Assembly (NCBI GenBank): GCA_900544625.1
Contig: UQVR01000022.1
Span: forward strand, 1 to 19,610
Direction of reading: 5' to 3'
Source: an uncultured Mycoplasmatota bacterium
GTDB lineage: Bacteria > Bacillota_I > Bacilli_A > RF39 > UBA660
Length of the DNA: 19,610 bases
Below are positions 14,515-19,610 of this stretch, piece by piece (within the stretch, counting starts at the first letter, position 1; each line of letters begins with the position of its first letter). Both the position numbers and the translations under genes were made by a program. Below the pieces are notes generated by a model. That model did not search any database, had not been told where the DNA came from, and saw nothing but the letters and a program-made list of their open reading frames with translations.

Positions 14515-14520
14515 ATTATA
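14515..14520 (-). promoter_or_regulatory. -10 element of the ABC-2/deacetylase operon
   Basis: The minus strand reads TATAAT, about 24 bases before the ATPase ATG and just past the xerC terminator. No convincing -35 is seen; the upstream DNA is the T-tract of that terminator. Confidence 0.4.
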
Positions 14521-14525
14521 TCGTA

Positions 14526-14562
14526 AAGAAAAAAATATGCCTATATAATTTACGCATATTTT
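14526..14562 (-). terminator. Terminator of the TasA-like/xer operon
   Basis: The minus strand has AAAATATGC, a 13-base loop, GCATATTTT and a T-run (arms 14532-14540 and 14554-14562). It lies immediately after the recombinase stop at 14567 and separates that operon from the ABC-2 operon. Confidence 0.75.
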
Positions 14563-14566
14563 ACAT

Positions 14567-15430
14567 TTATCTTTTAAATGTTTTAAAATATATATCTTTT
14601 AATCTATCACTTGAAACATGAGTATATATTCCTGTCGTGGATAAATTAGCATGCCCTAGAAGTTCTTGTACTGTTCTAATGTCTGCCCCATTATTAAGTA
14701 AGTGTGTAGCAAATGTATGTCTTAGAGTATGTGGTGTTACATGGGTTTTAATAGTTATATGTTTCATAATATCTTTAACTATTTGCTCTACTTCATTAAT
14801 GGTTAGTTTTTCTCCTTTTTTATTTGTAAATAAATATTTATCGCACTTTACTTTGTTTAAATAATTATCAAGATATTTACTTGCATAATCACCAAAATAT
14901 ACTATTCTTTCTTTACTACCTTTTCCCATTATCCTAATTGTTTTATTTGTAAAATCTATATCATTAATTTTAACATTTATCATTTCACTTACACGACATC
15001 CAGTTGAATAAAACATTTCAATTAATAACCTTTTTTCTAATCCTTCCGTAGTGCTTATATCAATAGACTCTAACAATTCTTCCATTTCATTATAGTTTAG
15101 ATAATTCGGTAACTTTTTTTCTAACTTAGGATTTTTAACATTATGAAAAACATTATTTTCTACAATATTTTCATCTACCAAATAATTATAAAAAGTTCTT
15201 AAAGTGCTTATTCTTCTAGATATAGTACTGTTTTTCAAATTACATGAATCTAAATATTTAAGATATTCCCTTACATCATGATTTGTAATGGTTAAATAAT
15301 TAATTTTCTTACTTTCAATATATCCAAAAAAATCAGTTAAATCTAACTGATAACTTTTTATTGTTAATTCTGAGTAATTTAATTCGACTTTTAGAAAGAA
15401 TAAAAATTTATCTACTTGTACCTCTTTCAT
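14567..15430 (-). CDS. xerC: Tyrosine recombinase of the XerC/XerD type
   Basis: 287 residues, the normal length. A SAM-like DNA-binding domain (about 1-90) precedes the catalytic domain. All catalytic residues are present: Arg146 in STGCRVSE, Lys170 in MGKGSKER, His234 and Arg237 in HTLRHTFATHLL, His260 in LGHANLSTT, and nucleophile Tyr269 in IYTHV. Xer enzymes resolve chromosome dimers at dif, though lineage-specific Xer proteins also invert or swap surface-protein DNA. It is the last gene of the operon with the TasA-like protein and overlaps the coiled-coil gene by 23 bases. AAAGGAATATAG precedes the ATG. Which of XerC, XerD or a dedicated recombinase it is cannot be settled here. Confidence 0.92.
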   Translation of the reverse strand: MKEVQVDKFLFFLKVELNYSELTIKSYQLDLTDFFGYIESKKINYLTITNHDVREYLKYLDSCNLKNSTISRRISTLRTFYNYLVDENIVENNVFHNVKNPKLEKKLPNYLNYNEMEELLESIDISTTEGLEKRLLIEMFYSTGCRVSEMINVKINDIDFTNKTIRIMGKGSKERIVYFGDYASKYLDNYLNKVKCDKYLFTNKKGEKLTINEVEQIVKDIMKHITIKTHVTPHTLRHTFATHLLNNGADIRTVQELLGHANLSTTGIYTHVSSDRLKDIYFKTFKR

Positions 15431-15782
15431 CTATATTCCTTTCTGAAATGGCTTTTTTTAATGTTTCATACTTTCCTTTTAATATTTCAATTTTTCCATT
15501 TGCTTCTCTAATATCCGCTCTTAGTTCCGGTAATTCTTCATGATATGTATTAGGATCATTTATTTTCTTTGTACAAAGCATAATTTCTTGTTCTTGATCT
15601 TCTATACTTAAACCAATTTCCATTAATTCTTTGCTCATTAAAAATGTTATATCATTTTCACTTATTGGACACATTAATGCTATTTCTTCATTGGATAAAC
15701 CTTCAGTTTCTTCCATATGACTTTTGCGATATTCTTCTACTAATATTTTTTGATATTCTTTCTTTTTAGCTTCTAAATTCAT
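15408..15782 (-). CDS. Small coiled-coil protein between TasA-like and xer genes, unknown function
   Basis: 124 residues from the chosen start MNLEAKKKEYQKI. GGGGAG precedes this ATG at a good distance; a longer ORF start at 15821 lies inside the upstream gene and has no ribosome site. The protein is charged and helical, with Glu/Lys-rich segments at about 1-20 and 60-115. In between is LSNEEIALMCPISENDITFLMSKELMEIGLSIEDQEQEI, a more distinctive stretch. No signal peptide or membrane segment is present. It starts 4 bases after the TasA-like gene and ends overlapping xer, so all three are co-expressed. I do not recognise the family. Confidence 0.75.
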   Translation of the reverse strand: MNLEAKKKEYQKILVEEYRKSHMEETEGLSNEEIALMCPISENDITFLMSKELMEIGLSIEDQEQEIMLCTKKINDPNTYHEELPELRADIREANGKIEILKGKYETLKKAISERNIDERGTSR

Positions 15783-15786
15783 AATT

Positions 15787-16428
15787 TTACTCCCCTGATG
15801 CTTCAATTCTAATAAATCCATCTAATTTTTTATCTAAATTTCCATCTTGACTTTCACTTAAATTAACATATGTTACTTCTGCTTTCCACATTTCACTTAT
15901 TTCTGTTTTGGTTTTAAGATTTCTATTTTTAGCAATATAATACTTTCCTTTGGCTGTAGTTATATCAAATCCACTTAATTTATTTCCTTTTCCATCTGTT
16001 ATGGTAACATAGTTTAATCCTTCAATTGTATCTATCTCATTCCCATATGGATCAAAGATTTTCATTAATAGTTCTGGGGTTTTACTTCCAGTTGAATAAG
16101 TTAAAGTATTTTCATCTATTTGAAGAAAAATATTGTAATTAATGGATGTTTCTTCTTCACTATTTTCTACTCTTAAATATGCACTTGCAAATGTATCAGA
16201 GGATAAATTTTTCATTCCTTCTTTAAAGTTTTCTATTGTGGGATTTATGAATATTGGGTCTCCAATTTCAAACGTTATGAAATTTAATGTAGCTGCCCCA
16301 ACCTCAACTTTCGGCGATACTCTTGATACATTTATATAGGTAAAATGAGCATATGTTGCTCCGATTACCAGCACAGATAGAGCTATTATGTAAATAATTA
16401 AAATAATATTTGTAACTTTCTTGCTCAC
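15787..16428 (-). CDS. TasA/camelysin-like exported protein (short paralogue)
   Basis: About 213 residues. A hydrophobic N-terminal segment (IILIIYIIALSVLVIGATYAHF) ends in GATYA-xF, the pattern at the cleavage site of SipW-dependent TasA/camelysin proteins. The mature part looks beta-rich. It shares with the 522-residue protein at 16603-18171 a VTITDGKGNKLSGFDIT block, a W-x-x-x-VTYVN block and general order, so the two are paralogues, but it lacks the C-terminal domain. Start: GTG at 16437 overlaps its own AAAGGTG, so I take the GTG at 16428. The role is presumed surface or matrix, by family. No SipW gene is in the window; the lepB here is P-type. Confidence 0.75.
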   Translation of the reverse strand: MSKKVTNIILIIYIIALSVLVIGATYAHFTYINVSRVSPKVEVGAATLNFITFEIGDPIFINPTIENFKEGMKNLSSDTFASAYLRVENSEEETSINYNIFLQIDENTLTYSTGSKTPELLMKIFDPYGNEIDTIEGLNYVTITDGKGNKLSGFDITTAKGKYYIAKNRNLKTKTEISEMWKAEVTYVNLSESQDGNLDKKLDGFIRIEASGE

Positions 16429-16476
16429 TTTTATCACCTTTCTTTTTATTTATATAATTATCTGTCACCTGCTTGC

Positions 16477-16500
16477 TCTCATAAAATCTGCATGATGAGA
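16477..16500. repeat. 6-bp inverted repeat in the GC-rich flank
   Basis: TCTCAT and ATGAGA enclose 12 bases. It lies in the non-coding flank between the two TasA-like genes. The stem is short, so its function is doubtful. Confidence 0.3.
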
Positions 16501-16560
16501 TAGTTATTATTCTACCGTAGTTTACTGTGGCCTTCTTGCCTCAGCTTAATTTTTTACCCT

Positions 16561-16590
16561 GTTTGCCTAGCACCTAGTCGCTAGACAAAC
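16561..16590. repeat. 11-bp imperfect inverted repeat with 8-base spacer
   Basis: Arms GTTTGCCTAGC (16561-16571) and GCTAGACAAAC (16580-16590) pair at 10 of 11 positions, with a G-U pair on the minus strand at the odd one. The spacer is acctagtc. The hairpin is 13 bases past the stop of the 522-residue gene and lacks a T-tract, so it is not a canonical terminator. It could be the hairpin or cruciform found downstream of DGR variable regions, or a core site for a tyrosine recombinase, whose sites are 11-13-bp arms around a 6-8-base spacer. Confidence 0.6.
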
Positions 16591-16602
16591 AATGTTCCGA
16601 AC

Positions 16603-18171
16603 CTAGTTTATTCTCACAGGGTCACTCATACTTCCTGACCCTGATACATAGGTTATGGAAAACAAAAGACTGAAGGACGGACGCACCCCATAGCGGCTGT
16701 TAACATTGTAGCCGTACACGTTACCATCGCCAGTCACAAGAAACGCATAGCCCGAGTAGCTAGAGTTACGGGAAATTGTCCATTCATCTAACCCTGAATA
16801 TAACCAATTTTTTGATACATTACTTTTATAAGAATTTAATTTTGTTGCCCATGCACTTTGGTCTATTGCAAATCCATAGTCACTTACATACATCAGTCCA
16901 ATTTTTGCATCATGTGTTTTACTTGATGCACTACTTCCTACTTCATATTGATATGCTGTTTTAGGTACTGAAGTTCCTATATTAGCCCATGAGCCACCAC
17001 CAACTTTCCATGTTGTTGTGGCTATCTTTTCCGCCCATATTGTTCCTATATTCTTTATGAAATTTGTATTTAAATTTGTAGTGTTCAAGTCAGAATAATT
17101 CCATTCATCGCATCCACCTTTTTCTGGTGCTGCTATTATATTTTTATTGGCAAGTTGATATATTCCATTACTTGAATTATATGCTGTACTACTTGGGCAT
17201 GAAATTAATGATGACCATTCATATGTAGTATCGGAAACATACGCTCCAGCTGTACCTAATAAATTACTTTTGGCAATTGTTGCCTTTATTAATTTAACTT
17301 GGTTACCAAATACACCAATTATTCTGTATAGGTTATCTTCTGGACATGTACTTGCATCACTTCCAAAGCATACATAATTATTTGGGTTTGCTCCGGCATA
17401 TCTATAGCTATTATCTCCTGCTCCATTTGCTAACGAGCTTGTATGATGATATAGGGTATCATCTTTTCCATCCATTGCTATAATACATGAACTTAATGTT
17501 TGACCATTAGAACATACAGTTGCTATGGTTTCTTTAATTTTCTCCTTTTGAATTAATACTTTACCACTAAATGTTTTACCAGCATTCTTTGATTGGTCTA
17601 AATTGTAGTTTATAAATGTTACAGTTATGTTCCAATTTTCTGTTTTGGTACTTGTTGTTGTTATTTCTCTATTGCTAAACAATGTTATTAAACCTTTTTT
17701 ATTTGTTATATCATAACCTGATATTCTATTTCCTTTTCCATCAGTTACTGTCTTATAAGTTAGACTTGTTATATTAGTTACAGGATTTGTTCCATCAGTT
17801 ATGGTAAGTAATATTTCTGGAGTATTTTCATTTTGAGTATATGTAAATGTATTATTAGAAATATTTAGATACAGATAATAATGTTCTGTTGCGGTATTTG
17901 TTTTATTATTGGCGCTTAATATTGTTTTAGCAAAAGTACTTCCTGTTTGGTTCCCTTTTCCAGATGTAAAGTTTTCTTGATTTAATGAAAAACTTATTGC
18001 ATCTCCGGTTTCAAATGAAAAAACATCCGTCGTATACGTTTTAACTGTTGCTGAAGTTTGTGAAGAAGTATCTCCTTGAGCTTGAAAATATGAGAATGTT
18101 GCTCCGATAATAAGTGCAGATAATACAAATATTGCTAAAATGCTTAATATAATTTGTTTTTTATTTTGCAT
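16603..18171 (-). CDS. TasA-like exported protein with C-terminal lectin-like domain and hypervariable C-terminus
   Basis: 522 residues. The signal segment IILSILAIFVLSALIIGATFSYF carries the same SipW-type GATF-S-YF end as the short paralogue. Residues about 45-205 are the TasA-like part (VTDGKGNRISGYDIT; ENWNITVTFINY). A Cys-containing linker (about 215-285: VCSNGQTLSSC, NNYVCFGSDASTCPEDNLYRIIGVF) leads to a Trp/Gly-rich domain (about 285-520, with TTWKVGGGSW, AKIGLMYVSDYGFA, GVRPSFSLLF, SGSGSMSDPVRIN). The latter resembles DUF6273/DUF1566-type C-type-lectin folds used as display scaffolds. GC content jumps at residues about 467-522, where NNC codons dominate. A promoter and AAGGTGAT Shine-Dalgarno precede the ATG. 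It is probably a surface ligand-binding protein with a diversified face; the substrate is unknown. Confidence 0.85.
   Translation of the reverse strand: MQNKKQIILSILAIFVLSALIIGATFSYFQAQGDTSSQTSATVKTYTTDVFSFETGDAISFSLNQENFTSGKGNQTGSTFAKTILSANNKTNTATEHYYLYLNISNNTFTYTQNENTPEILLTITDGTNPVTNITSLTYKTVTDGKGNRISGYDITNKKGLITLFSNREITTTSTKTENWNITVTFINYNLDQSKNAGKTFSGKVLIQKEKIKETIATVCSNGQTLSSCIIAMDGKDDTLYHHTSSLANGAGDNSYRYAGANPNNYVCFGSDASTCPEDNLYRIIGVFGNQVKLIKATIAKSNLLGTAGAYVSDTTYEWSSLISCPSSTAYNSSNGIYQLANKNIIAAPEKGGCDEWNYSDLNTTNLNTNFIKNIGTIWAEKIATTTWKVGGGSWANIGTSVPKTAYQYEVGSSASSKTHDAKIGLMYVSDYGFAIDQSAWATKLNSYKSNVSKNWLYSGLDEWTISRNSSYSGYAFLVTGDGNVYGYNVNSRYGVRPSFSLLFSITYVSGSGSMSDPVRIN
16684..16770 (-). other. 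Candidate DGR variable region (core) at the C-terminus of the 522-residue protein
   Basis: Residues 468-498 (codons CGT AAC TCT AGC TAC onward to GGG GTG CGT CCG) contain 12 NNC codons in 31 (AAC, AGC, TAC, GGC, CGC), against 2 in the 36 codons before. Such codons arise when the adenines of AAC template codons are replaced while the C stays. The hand-counted GC of 16681-16770 is 52 %, against 28 % for 16801-16890. Conserved anchors (EWTIS before, GVRPSFSL after) frame the region, as in C-type-lectin DGR targets. No template repeat or reverse transcriptase occurs in the window. Confidence 0.5.
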
Positions 18172-18200
18172 ATTTGTATCACCTTCTTACCTTACTTATT

Positions 18201-18229
18201 ATTATATAATAATTTGCTTATTTATTCAA
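18201..18229 (-). promoter_or_regulatory. Promoter of the 522-residue surface-protein gene
   Basis: The minus strand has TTGAAT, a 17-base spacer, then a perfect TATAAT, 30 bases before the ATG at 18171. Its -35 overlaps the stop codon of queH (18226). Confidence 0.7.
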
Positions 18230-18834
18230 TTATTTTTTTTCATTTCTAAACTTTTGGCATAAAGACATCCACAGTAATTTTGTCGATATAATTTATATTC
18301 TTTGGAATATTCAATTGATTTTTTATATCCTTCGCCTTTTTTAAAATCACTAAATAAATATTTTATATTATATTTTTCCCCGATGATTCCCCCAAGAATA
18401 TTAATTTGTCTACTATTTTTATATGGACTTACTGTTAGGGTTGTTCCAAAATAATCATAGTTTAATTCTTTAGCTTTTTTTGCAGTATATTCCAACCTTA
18501 ATCTAAAACAAACTGGACATCTTGCTTTTCCTTCTTTTTCATTTTCTAAACCTTTAGTTTTATTTCTAAATGTTTCATTATCATAATCACAATCTAAAAA
18601 ATTTATATTATCATGATTAAATTCTTTTATAAATCTTATTTGTTCATTTTTTCTTTTTATATATTCTTCGATTGGTTCTATGTTGGGATTATAGTATAAA
18701 ACAGTAATATTAAAAAATGGACATAAATAAGTAAGTACTTGAGTTGAACATGGTCCACAACAACTATGTAATAATAATGTTGGTTTATAATCTAATTTTT
18801 TAATTAATTTATCTAATTCATTTTGATAATTCAT
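18226..18834 (-). CDS. queH: Epoxyqueuosine reductase QueH
   Basis: 202 residues. Cysteine motifs of the DUF208/QueH family are intact: LLHSCCGPCS with Cys25, Cys26 and Cys29; RCPVCFRLRLEY with Cys106 and Cys109; and YRQNYCGC with Cys188 and Cys190. These bind the iron-sulfur cluster and additional metal. QueH reduces epoxyqueuosine to queuosine in the wobble position of GUN-type tRNAs, replacing QueG. The start overlaps the ftsQ gene by 17 bases. Its neighbourhood with cell-division genes is not functionally obvious and is likely only co-transcription. Confidence 0.95.
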   Translation of the reverse strand: MNYQNELDKLIKKLDYKPTLLLHSCCGPCSTQVLTYLCPFFNITVLYYNPNIEPIEEYIKRKNEQIRFIKEFNHDNINFLDCDYDNETFRNKTKGLENEKEGKARCPVCFRLRLEYTAKKAKELNYDYFGTTLTVSPYKNSRQINILGGIIGEKYNIKYLFSDFKKGEGYKKSIEYSKEYKLYRQNYCGCLYAKSLEMKKNN

Positions 18835-19564
18835 CTTTTTTTTCTTCCTTTTCTTTAATTAAATCGAATGGTTGAAATACAACTCCTTTACTTGTACTAT
18901 CTAAGTTTAATATTCCTTTTTGTTTTTCATCTAAAGTTGCATATATTTCTTCATATTTATTTAGATTATCCATATTTGCTAGATTAATATATATATAATT
19001 TCCATCATTCATTCTAAGTAAAAACCTATTTTTATCTATTACTTTTTCATTTTTTATATCTGGAGAATACTCTATTTCACTTACTTTTTTTAATATATCA
19101 ATATTTATATTATTTAACTTTTTAATTAAATTATCATATATATCACTAGGTGTATAATTTATAAGGGTTGGTATTCCTAACTTGTTACTTACATTTTCTG
19201 AAGTTTTGCCATTTTCATAAACATAAACTTTATTTAATAAATTATAAAATAATATATTTTGCTCTTTAACATTTATTAAAAGAGTTCCATTTAGTTGTTT
19301 TTTTATTTTAACACTTGTAATTGCTTTGTTTTCCATAATATCATTTTTAACTTTTTTAGTATTTAAACCTAAAATTTTATTATAACTATTTATATTTCCT
19401 AATTTAATTATTTCTTCATCTAATGTATTAGTATTTCCTTTTATAACAATGCTTTTAATAGGTAAATTAAAACAATAATAAAAAGCCATTATAAATAAAT
19501 ATAATGTTAGAATTATAACTAATAAGGCTTTTTTATTAAGCTTTCTATGAACCTTTTTTTGCAT
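18818..19564 (-). CDS. divIB: Cell-division protein FtsQ/DivIB
   Basis: 248 residues. A short basic cytoplasmic tail (MQKKVHRKLNKK) is followed by one membrane segment (about 13-33) and a POTRA domain (IKSIVIKGNTNTLDEEIIKL, KILGLNTKKVKNDI, to about residue 105). The beta domain runs to about 235, ending in SKGVVFQPF. The Glu/Lys-rich end is typical of Gram-positive DivIB tails. It acts in the divisome at the septum with FtsL/DivIC and FtsB homologues. GGTGA precedes the ATG, and the gene follows the tail of a probable murB by 4 bases, the usual cell-wall/division order. Sequence identity among DivIB proteins is low, but topology and context support the call. Confidence 0.85.
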   Translation of the reverse strand: MQKKVHRKLNKKALLVIILTLYLFIMAFYYCFNLPIKSIVIKGNTNTLDEEIIKLGNINSYNKILGLNTKKVKNDIMENKAITSVKIKKQLNGTLLINVKEQNILFYNLLNKVYVYENGKTSENVSNKLGIPTLINYTPSDIYDNLIKKLNNINIDILKKVSEIEYSPDIKNEKVIDKNRFLLRMNDGNYIYINLANMDNLNKYEEIYATLDEKQKGILNLDSTSKGVVFQPFDLIKEKEEKKDELSK

Positions 19565-19568
19565 TATT

Positions 19569-19610
19569 TCACCACTTTACTATTACTTGTTCTAATTCTA
19601 AATCTACATT
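19569..19610 (-). CDS. C-terminal end of an upstream gene, probably murB (partial)
   Basis: The last 13 codons, NVDLELEQVIVKW, then TGA. The ending VxLELE-x-x-I-V-x-W matches the C-terminus commonly seen in UDP-N-acetylenolpyruvoylglucosamine reductase (MurB) of low-GC Gram-positives, which often precedes divIB. The fragment is too short to be certain. Confidence 0.4.
   Translation of the reverse strand, partial: NVDLELEQVIVKW

Larger units (their letters stand above)
16450..16602. other. GC-elevated non-coding flank downstream of the variable C-terminus
   Basis: A 153-base stretch between the 522-residue gene and the short TasA-like gene, without a gene. Its base composition is clearly above the AT-rich neighbourhood and continues the shift that begins inside the upstream gene near 16775. 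It contains an 11-bp inverted repeat (16561-16590) and a smaller one (16477-16500), with no T-tract terminator. A conserved flank shared among several targets would be expected of a homing or recombination system. Confidence 0.5.

Noticed and set aside
16561..16600. Integron attC-like site in the GC-rich flank
   Set aside because: The needed RYYYAAC / GTTRRRY core boxes are not in the right places, and no integron integrase is present; the recombinase here lacks the extra integron insert.
14567..19610. Search for a DGR reverse transcriptase, Avd or template repeat near the candidate variable region
   Set aside because: No protein here has an RT motif (such as xxDD with flanking RT blocks) and no second copy of the GC-rich segment was found, so I do not claim a complete DGR.
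1..19610. Mycoplasma genetic code (TGA as Trp)
   Set aside because: TGA ends the kinase gene (overlapping the next ATG), the deacetylase gene and the probable murB tail, so standard code 11 fits.
1..19610. CRISPR arrays, tRNA or rRNA genes, insertion sequences
   Set aside because: No regularly spaced repeats, no clover-leaf or CCA-ended sequences and no transposase frames were seen.

Overview
The window comes from a low-GC (mostly about 25-30 %), Gram-positive-type bacterium. The genes found are rplS, signal peptidase I, rseP, cdsA, a divIB/ftsQ homologue, queH and a peptidoglycan deacetylase, all with strong AGGAGG-type ribosome binding sites. TGA is used as a stop (for example in the HipA-like kinase and the deacetylase), so the reading is genetic code 11, not the Mycoplasma code. 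A walled, gut-type Bacilli/Erysipelotrichia/RF39-like lineage is my inference. Nearly all genes lie on the minus strand.

Layout from left to right. (1) 1-1118 is an accessory, decaying zone. It holds the N-terminus of a RhuM-like gene running off the edge, a 29-codon small gene, a dinD pseudogene with two frameshifts and a missing C-terminus, and a relic small ORF. The zone is headed by a good promoter overlapped by a LexA-type SOS box. (2) 1119-3311 is a tightly coupled three-gene operon: a HepT-like protein that has lost the HepT catalytic motif, a HipA/PI-kinase-like protein with a GDRHTDN motif, and an unknown protein. It looks like an undescribed toxin/antitoxin- or defence-like module. 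(3) 3443-5050 is a divergent ABC exporter, followed by a GNAT gene and a lipoprotein gene, each with its own promoter.

(4) 6178-10547 is housekeeping: cdsA-rseP, then rplS-lepB-orf249, and orf247 with its own promoter. (5) A short divergent membrane-protein gene (10636-11013) appears to be leaderless. (6) 11041-14491 is an ABC-2 transporter (ATPase plus permease) in an operon with a PdaC-like polysaccharide deacetylase. (7) 14567-16428 is an operon of a TasA/camelysin-like protein, a small coiled-coil protein and a XerC/D-type tyrosine recombinase. (8) 16603-18171 encodes a 522-residue paralogue of the TasA-like protein with an added C-terminal domain. (9) 18226-19610 is queH, ftsQ/divIB and the last codons of a probable murB.

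The most notable signal is at the 3' end of the 522-residue surface-protein gene. Base composition there jumps from about 28 % to about 52 % GC (hand count over 90-base blocks) and the codons switch to NNC types (AAC, AGC, TAC, GGC) in a stretch ending in the framework GVRPSFSL. It is followed by a GC-rich non-coding flank with an 11-bp inverted repeat. This is what a diversity-generating retroelement (DGR) variable region looks like. No reverse transcriptase or template repeat is in the window, so the element would have to act from elsewhere. A tyrosine recombinase encoded just downstream offers a competing recombination-based explanation.
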